From assembly GCF_004119445.1 (NCBI RefSeq), contig NZ_QICI01000107.1, positions 41,513-105,512 on the forward strand: a DNA stretch of 64,000 bases, read 5' to 3'. The position numbers and the translations under genes were made by a program. Shown here piece after piece: positions 36,305 through 46,089 of the stretch. The first letter of the stretch is position 1. Each line of letters starts with the position of its first letter. Under the pieces are notes generated by a model, which worked only from the letters and a program-made list of their open reading frames with translations, did no database searches and was not told the origin of the DNA. Source of the stretch: Chryseobacterium sp. CH21 (lineage in GTDB: Bacteria > Bacteroidota > Bacteroidia > Flavobacteriales > Weeksellaceae).

Positions 36305-37132
36305 TTATTTTTCAAGCAGAAGACTTACCCATTCTTCACGCTGTAACTGTTTTTTCAGTTCAAGCCTACTTTCTTTACATACTTCCAGAATATCATCCAC
36401 GTCAAAGAAACATAGTCCTGAAAGCAATAGTTTTCCTCCTTCATTCAATACTGAAACATAAGTCGGGATATCTGAAATCAAAATATTCCTATTGATATTG
36501 GCCAAAATAATATCAAAATTTTCTTTTCCTAAGTTTTCAGCAGTTCCCTGTTCAATATCCAGCTCTACACTGTTTCTTACGGCATTTTCTTTTGAATTTT
36601 CTACTGACCATTCGTCAATATCGATGGCTTTTGTATCTCCTGCTCCCTGCTGTTTTGCATAAATAGCCAGTACGGAAGTTCCGCATCCCATATCCAATAC
36701 TTTTTTACCATTGAAATCAATATCCATCATTTGCTGAATCATCAGATGGGTAGTGGGGTGATGCCCTGTTCCGAAAGACATTTTAGGCTGAATAATAATT
36801 TCGTGCATTCCCGGTACAGATTCATGGAATTCTGCTCTGATCAATACTTTATCATCAATATTGATGGGAGAGAAATTCTTTTCCCATTCTTCATTCCAGT
36901 TGATGTTCGGCATTTCTTCGAAAGAGTATTCTATTTTTACATTTTCGTTTTCAAAGATTGGAAGTGCTTTCAACTGATCTTCGTGAAACAAATCTGTCTG
37001 TATATATCCTAAAATCCCGTCAATTTCTTCTGTAAAGCTGTCAAAACCTATTTCTATAAGCTCTGCCATTAATATCTCGTTCCAAGGTTGCAATGGAGAA
37101 ATCTTGAAATTGAATTCTAAATAATTTTGCAT
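36305..37132 (-). CDS. prmA: Ribosomal protein L11 methyltransferase
   Basis: 275 residues from the ATG at 37132; a longer frame to 37270 adds 46 residues without homology-like features and is not used. The SAM-binding motif VLDMGCGTSVLAIYAKQQGA, the preceding SFGTGHHPTTHLM and the catalytic-region DIILANINRNIL are typical of PrmA, which trimethylates lysines and the N-terminus of L11. The enzyme is cytosolic. The N-terminal domain (YLEFNFKISPLQPWNEILMAEL) is the L11-binding part. Confidence 0.93.
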   Translation of the reverse strand: MQNYLEFNFKISPLQPWNEILMAELIEIGFDSFTEEIDGILGYIQTDLFHEDQLKALPIFENENVKIEYSFEEMPNINWNEEWEKNFSPINIDDKVLIRAEFHESVPGMHEIIIQPKMSFGTGHHPTTHLMIQQMMDIDFNGKKVLDMGCGTSVLAIYAKQQGAGDTKAIDIDEWSVENSKENAVRNSVELDIEQGTAENLGKENFDIILANINRNILISDIPTYVSVLNEGGKLLLSGLCFFDVDDILEVCKESRLELKKQLQREEWVSLLLEK

Positions 37133-37307
37133 GTGAATAATTTGCTGCAAAAATACTAATGTTATTACGGTTAAAAAATGATGGGGGAATTTTTGGCTGA
37201 AACCGGGGAGTTTTTTGTGTTTTTTTGAATGGATGCTATGGAAAAGTTTATTTGTGATTTTTTCCCACATATTGCACGGATATCACAGATGATTGCGTAT
37301 ATTATAT

Positions 37308-37433
37308 TCAATAGGGATGGGCTTTAGCCAAAACTTATTATAAAAGACCTGGAAATAAATTCTCAAATTATTTTTATTATGTAGATTTTTTTGAAATGCA
37401 AAAGATTGTAAATTTTGGCTAAAGCCCAAATGG
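37308..37433. repeat. Dispersed GGCTAAAGCC element, copy 2
   Basis: TCAATAGGGATGGGCTTTAG followed by CCAAAACTTA at 37308-37337, then AATTTTGGCTAAAGCCC at 37411-37427. These are inverted ends of the same family as 1704-1771. The left end looks like a version of copy 1 with the interior removed. Confidence 0.6.
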
Positions 37434-37598
37434 AAGCGTAAAAATAAAGCGGGCTTCCTTCGTCTACGCTCTGGATTACTGCCCGCTCCTACTGAATTTC
37501 ATTCTCCAAGGAAGTTCAACGTTTCTTTGCTGAAAGCTTTAAACTTTAAACCGAGAACCTTAAACTCTAAACCTTGAACTTTAAATTTTAAACCCCTA
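37434..37598. other. Intergenic region with CTTTAAACTTTAAACC-like tract
   Basis: A G+C-richer stretch (GCGGGC...GCCCGC at 37449-37487 can pair) and a degenerate repeat of TTTAAACC/CCTTGAAC words at about 37540-37595. No gene is visible. Confidence 0.4.
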
Positions 37599-38312
37599 TT
37601 ATGGATTCGTAGAGAAAATAGAACCGTTTGCAATTAATGCTCTTCTGTTCATTTTCAGGATATCTCTTACCCATTCTGCGAAGTCTTCCGGCTGTAATAC
37701 TTTGTCAGGGTTTCCGTCTGTAAGTCCTCCCTGGATGCTCATATCGGAAGCAATAGTACTAGGTGTTAAAGTGATGACACGGATATTTTGTTTTCTCCAT
37801 TCAGCCATCATAGATTGAGAAAGAGATACTACAGCTGCTTTTGAAGCGGCATATGCGGACATATTCGGGCCACCTTTAAGACCTGCAGTGGATGCTACGT
37901 TGACGATATCTCCTTCCCCTTTAGCTTTCATGAATGGATGAGCTGCTTTTGCAGCATAATATACTCCGAATAAATTGGTTTTAATCACCTGCTCCCAAGT
38001 TTCAGAAGGCATTTCTTCGATGCTTCCAAAGTCTCCGATTCCTGCATTGTTGATCAGAATATCAATTCCTCCCAATTGTTCTGCTAAAGATTCAATTCCA
38101 GCTTTTACCTGAATTTCATTGTCTACAGAAAAAACTGCGTAAGCTGAGTTTACTCCTAATTTTTTGATTTCTTCAACCGTCATTTTAAGGTTTTCCTCGT
38201 TTCTTCCTGTAATGGCAACGTTTACTCCTTCATTGGCTAAAGCTAATGCTACGGCTTTCCCTAATCCTCTTCCACCACCTGTTACGATGGCATTTTTTCC
38301 GTTTATATTCAT
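37599..38312 (-). CDS. SDR-family 3-oxoacyl-ACP reductase-like oxidoreductase
   Basis: 237 residues, a classical short-chain dehydrogenase. The cofactor motif is TGGGRGLG, then NNAG in ILINNAGIG, with the catalytic serine in NVASTAGLKG and the YxxxK in YAASKAAVV. The length and architecture match FabG-like NAD(P)H-dependent reductases, but housekeeping FabG usually sits with other fatty-acid genes and this one is alone, so the substrate is unknown. A TAACTTTG -7 box lies 23 bp upstream of the ATG. Confidence 0.85.
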   Translation of the reverse strand: MNINGKNAIVTGGGRGLGKAVALALANEGVNVAITGRNEENLKMTVEEIKKLGVNSAYAVFSVDNEIQVKAGIESLAEQLGGIDILINNAGIGDFGSIEEMPSETWEQVIKTNLFGVYYAAKAAHPFMKAKGEGDIVNVASTAGLKGGPNMSAYAASKAAVVSLSQSMMAEWRKQNIRVITLTPSTIASDMSIQGGLTDGNPDKVLQPEDFAEWVRDILKMNRRALIANGSIFSTNP

Positions 38313-38334
38313 AGTAATGATACTTTTCTTACTA

Positions 38335-38342
38335 CAAAGTTA
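38335..38342 (-). promoter_or_regulatory. -7 box of the SDR gene
   Basis: CAAAGTTA on the plus strand reads TAACTTTG, matching TAnnTTTG. Confidence 0.5.
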
Positions 38343-38397
38343 CGAAAGAACATTTTTATGAGCGGGTGAAAACACAGATTTAACTTATATTTTATAC

Positions 38398-38562
38398 AAC
38401 CACAAAAGTCACAAAAGATGATTACTATTGAGAATATTTAAAAATTGTAATCATGCTGCATAAAAGTTTCACATAAGTTAAAAACGAAGATTTTTATAAA
38501 ACTTAAATGCGCTTCTTACACCCAAAGTTATAGCGTAAAAAACTTTTGTGACTTTTATGGTT
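38398..38562. repeat. MITE-like inverted repeat element
   Basis: AACCACAAAAGTCACAAAAG at 38398-38417 and its inverted counterpart CTTTTGTGACTTTTATGGTT at 38543-38562 (one mismatch) bracket 125 bp of non-coding sequence. A related pair is seen at 45988-46077. This suggests a non-autonomous dispersed element. It accounts for most of the SDR-phosphoesterase gap. Confidence 0.65.
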
Positions 38563-38585
38563 AATCCAAACCTCAACAAAAAATT

Positions 38586-38610
38586 AAAACCGGCTCATAA
38601 GAACCGGTTT
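38586..38610 (-). terminator. Terminator of the phosphoesterase/SusCD transcript
   Basis: AAACCGG-CTCATAAGAA-CCGGTTT hairpin with A/T tracts, 38 bp after the phosphoesterase stop. Confidence 0.7.
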
Positions 38611-38647
38611 CAAAATCTAAAAAAGGTATAGTAAAAAAATAAAATGC

Positions 38648-40237
38648 TTAAGGAATCTGAATGGCATTCTGAACTTCAAATTCTTCTGAAGCTGAGAATT
38701 CATTGCCATACATGTCAACAGCTTTCACCTCAACTTTATGTTTTCCTAATGCTAATTTTTTCGGAAAATCTGCTTCCCAGATATGTTTTGACATTTCAGG
38801 GTTGGAAGGTCTTCTTCCCGGAAGAATTTTCTCAGTGGAGTCCCATTTGAAAACGGAAAGGGCAAAATTCGGGTCTATGGTTTCGTCGTATTCCATTTCT
38901 TCCCATTTTCCACCGTCTATTCTGTATTCTACTTTGTCTTTTTTGCTTCCCATGAAGAAATTTGCCAGTACTTTTGCTGAGGTTCTTGAGGAGGGAATTA
39001 CTTTCGGTACATATAATTTGATCTGATACTCTTCAGGTTTTCCAGCTGTTCTGTATTTCACTTTATACTGATTGTCTGTAAAGCTTATGAAAGAATAACC
39101 TTTTGCCGTTCCATCTCTCATGGTTGAGGTAGGAAGTCCTGCATTATCAGGAGTACCGGAATACCAGTCACCGCAAGTTGTTCCTACGTTATATTCGTGT
39201 AATTCTTTAACTCCGTTCCACCCTGCTTTTTTGCCGTAGAAAATCTGCTGCTGAATATGGGTATGAGCTGATAAAAGCAATACATTCTGGAAAGGATTTA
39301 AGAAATCAAATAATTTCTGACGGTCTGCATTTCTGAAATTGTCTTCATTTTTATGTTCTAATGGGATATGGAACGATATTACGATCAGTTTATTTTTATC
39401 CACCAGTTTCAAATCATTTTCTATGAACTGAAGCTGGTCTTCGCGGAAACCTCCCCAATATCCTTTCCCATCTCTCGGGTCGGGATAAAGAATATCGTCC
39501 AGAATGATGAAGTGTACATTTCCATAATTGAAAGAGTAATTGGCCGGACCAAAATTGGATTCAAATGTTTCATCGGAAAGCCTGTCTTCTTTTGCATCAT
39601 AGTTCATGTCATGATTTCCCATTACGTTGTACCAAGGCAATCCAACTTCTTTCATAACATCTGCATAAGGTTTCTGAAGACTTAAATTATCTCCTACCAA
39701 ATCTCCCAAGCTAATTCCCAACACTGCGTTTTTCTTGGTGTTTTTCACTTCGTTTACTATTCCTCTCTTGAAGTAATCCAGTTCTTTTTCTGTGTAAGGC
39801 TGCGGATCTCCGAAAACAAGGATATCAAAGTTTTTATCTTCTTTTTGTGGGTAAAGCGGGAAGTTCAGTTCTTTGGGAAGATCACCTGTGGGAGCTACTC
39901 CTTTGTATTTAAAATCTGCCGGAGAACCTTTTGGCTTGTGATGGTAGTAGAATTGTGGAAGATTGTTTGCGTTTAAAGCCGTTTGATAACCTGACGGTTT
40001 GATGATAAAAATCGTCTGATCTTCCTGAACCGGCAGGCTGTACCTTCCGTTTTTATCAGTAAGAACTACCTGAACACCGTTGGAAACAGCTACTCCTTCT
40101 ACTGCTTTTTCACGGTTTTCTTTCTTTTGATTTTTGTTGCTGTCTTCATAAACATATCCTGAAACAGAGGTTTGTGAGAATGCCATTGCTGAAACGAACA
40201 TACAAGGCATTAAAAGTTTTATATTGATACTCATCAT
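38648..40237 (-). CDS. Calcineurin-like phosphoesterase with Ig-like N-terminal and C-terminal domains
   Basis: 529 residues. The signal peptide is MMSINIKLLMPCMFVSAMAFS. Residues about 24-110 (VSGYVYEDSNKNQKKENREK, DKNGRYSLPV) form a carboxypeptidase-regulatory/SdrD-like beta domain. The metallophosphoesterase core follows with VFGDPQPY, GISLGDLVGDNLSL, NVMGNHDMNYD, ISFHIPLEH and LLSAHTHIQQQ, the D-x-H, GD, GNHD and GHxH-like metal ligands. The C-terminal region (VKYRTAGKPEEYQIKLYVPK onward) matches the calcineurin-like C-terminal domain. It should hydrolyse phosphomono- or diesters in the periplasm or outside. It shares an operon with the SusC/SusD pair. Confidence 0.9.
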   Translation of the reverse strand: MMSINIKLLMPCMFVSAMAFSQTSVSGYVYEDSNKNQKKENREKAVEGVAVSNGVQVVLTDKNGRYSLPVQEDQTIFIIKPSGYQTALNANNLPQFYYHHKPKGSPADFKYKGVAPTGDLPKELNFPLYPQKEDKNFDILVFGDPQPYTEKELDYFKRGIVNEVKNTKKNAVLGISLGDLVGDNLSLQKPYADVMKEVGLPWYNVMGNHDMNYDAKEDRLSDETFESNFGPANYSFNYGNVHFIILDDILYPDPRDGKGYWGGFREDQLQFIENDLKLVDKNKLIVISFHIPLEHKNEDNFRNADRQKLFDFLNPFQNVLLLSAHTHIQQQIFYGKKAGWNGVKELHEYNVGTTCGDWYSGTPDNAGLPTSTMRDGTAKGYSFISFTDNQYKVKYRTAGKPEEYQIKLYVPKVIPSSRTSAKVLANFFMGSKKDKVEYRIDGGKWEEMEYDETIDPNFALSVFKWDSTEKILPGRRPSNPEMSKHIWEADFPKKLALGKHKVEVKAVDMYGNEFSASEEFEVQNAIQIP

Positions 40238-40276
40238 TTTTAAATTTTTAAATTATTTTAATCTTTAAATTCCAAA

Positions 40277-41724
40277 TTATTTATTCCACCACATTTTTAC
40301 GTTGATGTTATCTCCACCCATAGATTGTACGGCTGCGTTATAATTATCAGCATTCATCACTTTTGTTGTGGTAGGATACATAAATCTCACAGGCATCTGT
40401 CCTCCGTTCTGAAGTCCTCCGTTATTAGGCAGTACCGGCAGTTTTGTACGTCTGAATTCATACCACTGCTGATGATCTACAAAAAACAGAGAAATGTATT
40501 TTTGAAGCATAATTTTTTCAAGAGAACCGTCATAAGCCACTTTCGTATTGCTGAAATAATTGGCCGGAACCGTTGCTCCCCATTGTTCAATGATAGATTT
40601 CACCCCTGTTTCGTAATAAACCTGTTGATTTCCTGGTATGATTCCTCTGTTGACCAATTCTGCCAGAATAAACTGAACTTCAGAATAGGTCATGATTAAT
40701 ATCTTTAAAGGTGCTTTAGCAAGGTTCTGATTAAAGTTGGAAGGCTGATAGTTGAAAGCCGTTCCCAAAGCATATCCTGAAGGAGCTCCTTTATATCCCA
40801 AATCTTCTCCTGTGGTGGCTTTCGCTTTCGTAAAAAACATACTCATCCTTGGATCGTTATTGTCTTTCATGGCATTGACAAAGAATTCTCCTGCGGCTCT
40901 GTACGCTGTAAAATCCTGTGGACGGGCAATTGGCGGCAAGTATGGAGATACTCCCGAAAGTGGTAATACGGCACTGTCTGCATTATTCTGAAAAATGGGA
41001 TATTGAGCCGGATTGTTGACAATCTCCTGAATTCTTTCATATACATTTACTTCTCCGTTTCTGCTTAGAATTCTGGTCAGTAATCTTAGTGAAAGTGAAT
41101 TACAGAATTTTTTCCATCCTAAAATTCCTGTCTGACTATTGGTATTGGCATTGTAAAACAAATCTGTTTCCGTTAATGCCTGATTGGTGTTGAATAGTGA
41201 ATTGGCGGTTTTCAGGTCATTTAAAAGCTGAATGTAAATATCTTTCTGCTTATCATATTTCGGTTTCAAAATATTGTCTTCAATCTTCACTGCTTCAGAT
41301 AAAGGAACGTCTCCAAATGCATCAGTAAGGTTGGAGGCAATCCATGCATTTAAGACTAATGATATGGCCAGATAGTTATTATTCTGTTCTTTTGTGGCAT
41401 ATTTTCTAAGGTCACTTACCTGTTTAAGCCATTTATAGGAAGTATTCCAGTAGCCGTTACCGCTTTTTTCGTCCATATAATATCTGCTGTAGGTATTTCC
41501 TTCACTCGGAAAGTCTAAAGCGATCTGCATAATATCGAAAGTAAAGTCATCTGATCTGTTGTATCCGTAACTTCCCATTTCATATTGTATGGGGGCAAGA
41601 AGGCTTCCTACCGACGGATCTTTGATCTTGCTGGTATCTGTATTGATTTCCTCGAAAGTTCTGTCGCAGGACTGAAGCATAAACACCGAAGCAGTCAATG
41701 TAAGATGTATGATTATTTTTTCAT
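40277..41724 (-). CDS. SusD/RagB-like outer-membrane lipoprotein, start region one base short
   Basis: About 480 residues. The frame as given begins with a TTG at 41698, but the natural start is probably the ATG at 41724: with one extra A in the A6 run at 41716-41721 it would read MKKIIIHLTLTASVFMLQSC, a lipoprotein signal with lipobox LQSC. The mature part (FEEINTDTSKI, NAWIASNLTDAFGDVPLSEAV, YSEVQFILAELVNRG, QQWYEFRRTKLP) is the SusD-like_2 fold, which captures a nutrient at the cell surface and passes it to the SusC channel. It lies directly downstream of susC and upstream of the phosphoesterase. Confidence 0.88.
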
Positions 41725-41735
41725 TTTTAAAGATT

Positions 41736-44698
41736 TTAGAATTTAAGATTTAACTGAAAACCGACTGTTCTTGCTGTAGGCAGCTGTCCCATTTCCACTC
41801 CAGGAGTGATGGTGGCATTATCCAGCGTGGCTACTTCAGGATCAAACATTGGGAACTTCGTCCACATCCACAGATTCTTCCCGAAAATGGCAATCGTAAG
41901 ATCATCAAGCCCTAAAGATTGTATGGTTTCTTTCGGGAAAGAATAGGCAATTCTGGCATCTCTCAGCTTAATAAAGTCTGTACTGAAACTGTTTGTTTCT
42001 ACGTTGGCTCTTCTGTAATAATCTCCATAATAGGATGAAGCGGTTACTCCTTTTGTATTCGGGCTGTAAGATCCGTCAGGGTTTTGAATAACGCCATCTC
42101 CTACAATCATTCCGCCAGGATTATCTCTTCCCGGAAGGGTAGATTTCAGCTTGCCTTGTTCAGACATTTTGTGATGCGACTGCGAGTAAGCAATACCACC
42201 GTATTGACCATCAAAAGAGAAGCTTATTGTAAAGTTTTTAATTCTGAAATCATTCTGAAGACCTGCTCTCCATTTCGGGAAGGCATTTCCTACTTTTTCA
42301 ATATCTGCCGGTCTGGCAGGAAGTCCGTTGTCTCCGTAAATTACTTTTCCGTCTGGTGCTCTTAATAATTTAAATCCATACATATCTCCCAGCGAACCTC
42401 CTACTTCCATTTTATAAAAGACAACATCTCCTACGTTGGAAACAATTCCGTCAAATCCTTAAGGTAATGTCATCACTCTGTTTTCGTTAGTAGACCAGTT
42501 TCCACCTACTTTCCAGGAGAAGTTTTTACCTTTTACTGCCAGGATATCAGCTGAAAGTTCAAAACCTCTGTTTCGTATTTTTCCTGCATTGATTATCCTT
42601 TTGAATATCCACTTTCGGTAGGTAACGATACAGGGATAATCTGGTTTTCACTGACATTCTGATAAGCGGTAAGATTAAGATTCAATCTGTTTTTGAAAAG
42701 ACTGAAATCCATTCCGGCTTCAATATTGGTATTTTTTTCAGGTTTAAGGGAAGGATTATTAAAAGTGGTAGGTGCTATTACGCTTCCTGTAATATTGCTT
42801 CCAGTATAATAGTTATCCAGAAGATAAGGATCGCTGTCTATTCCTACTTTTGCCCATGAACCTCTCAATTTCCATAAATTCAGATTATTACTTTTGAGAT
42901 TAAATAGATCTGAAAGAATGAAACTGGTACTCACCGAAGGATAAAAGAAAGATCTATTCTGTTTTGGAAGTGTAGAGCTCCAGTCGTTTCTTCCGGTAAT
43001 ATCTACAAATACCTTATTGTCATATCCAAGGGTAAGTAATCCGTAAACGCTGTCTACATGCTTATCTCTTGGTGCCGGATATTTCACCGGAATGTTAAGA
43101 GCGTTGGTAAGACTGTATTCACCAGCGGTTTTTAATCCTATTGCCTGAAAATCGATCATCAGATATTCATTGTAACGGATACTTCCTCCTGCTGATGCGG
43201 AAATACTGAGTTTATTCCAATCTGCTTTGTAAGAGAATAAAAGGTCATTGTTGTACTCCTGATTTTTGATGAATTGCTCTCTATAGAATCCTTTCAGATA
43301 GTTAGCAGAACTCCACGGTCTTTTGGTGGTTCTTTTTTCGTTAAGAATTTCAATTCCTGACCTCAGCATTAAGCTGAAATTTTTATTAAACTGATAATCT
43401 GCCGTGATATTTCCTGTGATGGTTTTCTTTCTTACTCCATTCAGCATTTCGTAAGCGATCAGATAAGGGTTATCGATATAGGAACTGAACGGATGGATCT
43501 GATCAACTTGTTCCTGTCCGGGTTTCCAAATAGGTCTATACCATTCAAGATCAACATTTGGATTTTGAAAAATCATGAAATAAGAGATCGACTGGTTGTT
43601 GTATCCCGTCGCAGGAAGATTGTCACTGGTAGTAGTGTTATAAGCAAATTTGGTTGAGATTTTTAATTTTTTAGTCAGCTGGTGGGCAAATGACAAGGCA
43701 AAATTGAACCTGTCAAAGCCTGTATTGGGCATCATCCACTCATTATTAAGATAAGTAAGTGAAGATCTGAAGCTGGTTTTCTCGTTGGAACTTTCTACGG
43801 AAATACTGTTGGAATAGGTAGAACCTGTTCTCCAGAAACCTTTGATATTATCTTCGTAAGGTCTCCACAACTGTCTGTCTTTACTTTGTCCTTGTACATT
43901 AGGATCATATTGGAAGTAATGCTGTCCGGCAAATTTAGGTCCGAAAGCACTACTTGTACCACCCGTACTCGGTCCGTCTGCGGAAAGACCGTAAGAGTAA
44001 TAAAAATCTCCGGCAGTATTTTTTGCCTGTGTTCCCTGTCCGTATTCATATTGCCAGTCCGGCCATTTCAATACAGAATCAAAACTGGAGGAAGAATTAA
44101 AAGTAACTCTCAGTTTCCCGTTCTTTGTTTTACCTGATTTTGTGGTGATCATTAAAGCACCATTGGCGGCACGAGAACCATATAATGCGGCTGCAGAAGC
44201 TCCTTTTAAAACGGTTACAGATTCAATGTCATCCGGATTGATGCTGTTCAGTCCGTTTCCTAGATCAATAGGAACATCCCCTCCGGAACCTGCTCCGTAA
44301 GCTGCTGTACCGGAACCTGTGGTAGAATTTCCTAATGGAACGCCGTCTACAACAATCAGGGCATAGTTGTGATCCATCATGATGGATTTTTCTCCTCTCA
44401 AAGTAATTCTGGAAGTTCCAAGCGGTCCTGCTCCGGCAGTCTGAATTTTAAGACCTGCCACTTTCCCTTCCATGGATTGTGCCCAGTTGTTATTTTGGGT
44501 TTCCTCAAATGTTTTGGCATCTACTTTTTCTGCTACATACCCCAAAGCCCTGTCGTGCCTCTTGATTCCCAAAGCAGTAACTACTACTTCATCAATTCCT
44601 TTAATGGTGTCTTTTTTAACTTTTTGCTGAGCTGCCAGATTGACGCTGACGAATCCTAACATCGACAAAACCAACAGTTTCTGTGTCTCTTTACGCAT
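41736..44698 (-). pseudogene. SusC/RagA-like TonB-dependent transporter, broken
   Basis: The N-terminal 701-residue frame has a signal peptide, the short linker GIDEVVVTALGIKR, a plug domain (LRGEKSIMMDHNYALIVVDG, VLKGASAAALYGSRAANGALM) and most of the barrel, but ends at 42593 after SGYSKG. In the next frame IINAGKIRNRGFELSADIL continues from 42596, an in-frame TAA at 42459-42461 interrupts it (MTLP then GFDGIVSN), and the barrel ends at 41736 with TVGFQLNLKF. So one base is lost near 42596 and one stop codon has arisen. Two independent lesions argue for a real pseudogene more than at the other loci. With SusD it should import a phosphate-containing or glycan ligand. Confidence 0.88.
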
Positions 44699-44714
44699 TT
44701 CCTTTTTGTTTGCG

Positions 44715-44722
44715 CAAAATTA
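44715..44722 (-). promoter_or_regulatory. -7 box of the SusC operon
   Basis: CAAAATTA on the plus strand reads TAATTTTG, matching TAnnTTTG, 17 bp before the SusC ATG. No good -33 box seen. Confidence 0.45.
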
Positions 44723-45015
44723 GACTGACATTACAAGGATCACCTTAACACAGTTTTAACGTTTCTTAAAAATTTATTAAACGGTATATTAATCTACCCT
44801 TAATAACATTATGTAAATAATTGATTAATAAAAACTTGAGTAATTAAGTATTATTAATACCCTTTCACAGTCGTATTTATGTATCTTATTGTCTTGTCCT
44901 GAGATAATACCACACAAAACACATATTCAATTGATTAACAGCAATATAATTAATTTCAAAATTCAAATATTTTTTGATATCTGAGATAATTATTGACTAA
45001 ACTCTTTAAAAAATG
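44723..45015. other. A/T-rich region upstream of SusC
   Basis: About 290 bp without a credible gene; TTATTAA-type words are frequent. Nothing further recognised. Confidence 0.4.
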
Positions 45016-45047
45016 AAAAGTCTGCCTCTTTTTAAGGGGCAGACTTT
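45016..45047 (-). terminator. Terminator downstream of the GDPD gene
   Basis: AAAAGTCTGCCTC-TTTTTAAG-GGGCAGACTTT hairpin; a T tract follows on the minus strand. Confidence 0.8.
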
Positions 45048-45079
45048 GTAAATTGTTTATTATTGGAAGGTGTTGTAAA

Positions 45080-45129
45080 CCACCCCGTCAAAAATTCTTT
45101 GAATTTTTGCCACCCCTCCGGAAGAGGGG
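45080..45129. repeat. REP-like palindromic element
   Basis: GTCAAAAATTC-TTT-GAATTTTTGCC forms an inverted repeat, flanked by CCACCCC and CACCCCTCC...GAGGGG. The second pair can form CCCCTCC-GGAA-GAGGGG. It resembles dispersed intergenic palindromes of flavobacteria; only one copy lies in this window. Confidence 0.55.
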
Positions 45130-45175
45130 AATATTTCGTCCTTCGGTTGTACTCGTTGTGAAGGATATTCAATTG

Positions 45176-45922
45176 TTATTTATTCTTTAACTGATCAGGA
45201 ATATTGGTGGTTACGAAACCGATTCCCTGCTTTTTTAATTCGTCGTATACGGCAACGTCATTTACTGTCCAGGCATTGGTGATTAATCCTAGTGCTTTTG
45301 CTTCAGCAATCCAGGTAGGATTTTTCTGGAAAACGCTGTAATGGTAGTCCATTCCGTCTAATCCTTCTTTTTTGATCTGTTCAGGAGAAAGTTCACCGTT
45401 CAGATACTGCACTTTAAAGGCAGGTGCTAGTTTTTTGATTTCTTTACAGATATTAAGGCTGAAAGAAATAAATTCACTTTGAGATTCCAGCTTCATATCC
45501 TTGATCATTTTGATCGTTTTTTGAGTGATCTCATTTTCAATTTCCGGAGTTTTGGCAGGTTTTATTTCAACGATCAGTTTCAGAGATTTGTCTTTTTTTC
45601 CTTGTTTCAAATAGTCTTTTAAAGTAGGAAAGTTTTCTCCGTTGGATAATTTCAGTGCTTCCAGTTCTTTGAAGGTAGCTTCAGAAATTTCCATTTTACC
45701 GTGATGCTCATCATGGTTGATCACCAATACACCATCTTTTGTCATTCTCACATCAAATTCGGATCCGTAAACTTTTAATTTCTGCGCATTCTCCAATGAC
45801 TGAAGTGAATTCTCCGTTGTAGCAGGCTGAGCCTGGAAATATCCTCTATGGGCAATAATCTGGGTTTGTGCTTTCATCATAACTGTACTTAAAACTGCTA
45901 ACCCTAAGATAAAATTTTTCAT
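45176..45922 (-). CDS. Glycerophosphodiester phosphodiesterase
   Basis: 248 residues with a signal peptide (MKNFILGLAVLSTVMMKAQ), so it is periplasmic or exported. The GDPD TIM barrel is clear: IIAHRGYFQAQPATTENSLQ (catalytic HR and the EN metal ligand), YGSEFDVRMTKDGVLVINHDE (ExD and second histidine), LIVEIKPAK, and WTVNDVAVYDELKKQGIGF at the end. It hydrolyses glycerophosphodiesters to glycerol 3-phosphate and an alcohol. Its position next to the SusC/D-phosphoesterase operon and an Oar-like receptor suggests a set for using extracellular phosphodiesters or phospholipid headgroups. Confidence 0.93.
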   Translation of the reverse strand: MKNFILGLAVLSTVMMKAQTQIIAHRGYFQAQPATTENSLQSLENAQKLKVYGSEFDVRMTKDGVLVINHDEHHGKMEISEATFKELEALKLSNGENFPTLKDYLKQGKKDKSLKLIVEIKPAKTPEIENEITQKTIKMIKDMKLESQSEFISFSLNICKEIKKLAPAFKVQYLNGELSPEQIKKEGLDGMDYHYSVFQKNPTWIAEAKALGLITNAWTVNDVAVYDELKKQGIGFVTTNIPDQLKNK

Positions 45923-45987
45923 AATATAATTTAGATAATTAAAAAAGAAGTATGAAACTTCTGATAAAGGTAGTTATTAAAAAGGGG

Positions 45988-46077
45988 AAACCGCAAAGAC
46001 ATAAAAGATTTTTAGGCTAAAACTAAGGTTTCAATAAACATCAGCCGTTTCAATTTCTTTTATGTCTTCCGTGGTTT
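45988..46077. repeat. Inverted repeat element between the GDPD and TonB receptor genes
   Basis: AAACCGCAAAGACATAAAAG at 45988-46007 pairs with CTTTTATGTCTTCCGTGGTTT at 46057-46077, with a 49-bp interior. It looks related to the element at 38398-38562 (AACCAC-AAAAG-ACAAAAG theme). Confidence 0.6.
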
Positions 46078-46089
46078 TAAAACAAATAT

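Noticed and set aside
37133..37270. Extended N-terminus of PrmA
   Set aside because: The extra 46 residues are not part of the PrmA fold; the ATG at 37132 gives the usual length and the expected N-terminal domain.
37540..37595. TTTAAACC/CCTTGAAC tract as a regulatory or phage-attachment site
   Set aside because: The units are degenerate and unflanked by any integrase or target duplication; it is treated as low-complexity intergenic sequence.
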